DNA from: Theocolax elegans
Lineage: Eukaryota > Arthropoda > Insecta > Hymenoptera > Cerocephalidae
Direction of reading: 5' to 3'
NCBI GenBank assembly: GCA_026168455.1
Contig: CM047431.1
Span: 52,698,029 to 52,762,028, forward strand
DNA: 64,000 bases
Part shown: positions 63,218-64,000 of the stretch, piece after piece
Layout of the letters: each line of letters starts with the position of its first letter
Position numbering within the stretch: position 1 is the stretch's first letter
Made by a program: the position numbers and the translations under genes
The notes under the pieces: generated by a model
The model's input: the letters and a program-made list of their open reading frames with translations, nothing else
What the model was told of the DNA's origin: nothing
The model's database searches: none

Positions 63218-64000
63218 ACAGAAGAACACCTTGGAAGTCCTTGAGGGAGAGCGAGACTAGTCCGGATAAGGGAATCCCGCGTATCGAGAGAAAGAGATAG
63301 AAGAACGTTTCTTCTTGGGTTGCAGTGGAGTGCAGAGCCAACCGAAGGAGCGAGCCAAGTCCAAGTCTCCAAGTGCCAAGAGTCGACGGGGGGAAAAGAA
63401 CGTTTCTTTCGTCTAACGCACGCACGCACGAGGTGACCGATGAACTCGAGTTCACCGAACTCTCTCTATCTCGCTCCCTCTCCCTCTCCCTCATCATCAT
63501 ACTCTATCCGACTCTCTCATTGCCTCTCGGAGATTCGCCGCGCGTACATGGTCCAATTTAATTTGGACTTCCAAACCACCCATCGGCCTTCTTCCACTTT
63601 CTTTCATTTCTTCTCATCTCTCAAAATTTTAGAGTCGAGTATCACAAAAACGGATCTCTCTCTCTCTCTCTCTCTCTCTTTCTCCCTCTCGGATAATTCG
63701 ACTATCGAAGCCATTCGAGTATATCTAAATCCTTCGTTATATAGGTGGATCACTCTTTCTCTCTCCCCCCTCCCCCCCCCCCTCTCTTGATCTCCTTATT
63801 GCACGAGTGAAACTAAATCGCACGTAACTCGATAGCTACTCGTACTCAGACGGATTACTCACTCGTTTAAATCTCGAGCTTGTCTCTCTCTCTCGCTCTC
63901 TCATTCTCAATCTTGACCCTTTCCTTTTATTTAAAATCGTAAACTTCGTTTTTCTTTCTTCTTCAATTTGGTTATACGTACGGCCGTTCCACTTTTCGTA
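63218..64000. other. Right edge, no gene recognised
   Basis: GC-richer at 63230-63570 with strong CT-rich runs (63654-63680 and a C-run near 63770). Open frames are low-complexity Ser/Leu/Pro. Could be promoter or 5' UTR sequence of an alternative transcript, but nothing decides it. Confidence 0.4.

Noticed and set aside
62674..63561. Several Ser/Leu- or Glu/Arg-rich open frames near the right edge
   Set aside because: They are translations of GA/CT microsatellites in duplicated non-coding DNA.

Overview
The window is eukaryotic nuclear DNA from an insect. It is AT-rich, genes are split by short GT-AG introns, there are many CT/GA, CA, TA and CGT microsatellites, and MITE, SINE and LINE debris is dense. 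A hymenopteran (ant, bee or wasp) is my best guess from the overall texture and the look of the proteins; this is inference, not proof. No bacterial-style operon, CRISPR array, rRNA gene or convincing functional tRNA gene is present.

Layout. 1-29 kb is gene-poor. It holds a block in which a 0.79-kb segment is present twice around an array of ~293-bp tandem repeats (5965-9152), two copies of a TTAA-flanked MITE family (one at 13080, the other at 36999 inside a gene), a long inverted repeat (13.5-14.2 kb), a 0.7-kb terminal-inverted-repeat element carrying a tRNA-like box (14854-15556), a tRNA-derived SINE (18.6 kb), a palindrome (19.6-19.8 kb), a piggyBac-like TTAA element with a 5S-rRNA-like SINE nested inside it (24984-26379), and a decayed Penelope-like reverse transcriptase (27.7 kb). 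At 29.2-29.4 kb a likely coding exon of a small membrane protein is interrupted by an in-frame TGA.

32-48.5 kb is a compact gene cluster whose coding exons I could join from splice signals: a secreted Ly6/uPAR-type protein (+), Suppressor of fused (-), TM2D2 (+), eIF2B beta (-), PBDC1 (+), DDX56 helicase (-), and the first coding exon of a Nance-Horan syndrome/guk-holder-type protein (+). The genes alternate strictly in strand, so intergenic spaces alternate between tail-to-tail junctions and short shared promoter regions (903, 337 and 816 bp between start codons). The set covers Hedgehog signalling (Su(fu)), translation initiation (eIF2B beta), ribosome biogenesis (DDX56), membrane/secretory proteins (Ly6, TM2D2) and actin/junction scaffolding (NHS). 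Their adjacency looks like housekeeping clustering, not one pathway.

48.5-64 kb is probably a large first intron of the NHS/guk-holder gene, since no continuing exon is visible. It contains GC-richer islands, microsatellites, a small inverted-repeat element, a strong hairpin (50766-50834), a duplicated LINE fragment (55.1-56.4 kb), and a complex duplication (58.3-63.2 kb) in which both the empty and the filled target site of a fold-back transposon occur. That last pattern suggests two haplotypes were merged in the assembly. I found no clear sign of an undescribed biological system. The most interesting items are the 5S-like SINE, the homogenised tandem array, the TGA-interrupted exon and the merged-haplotype structure.
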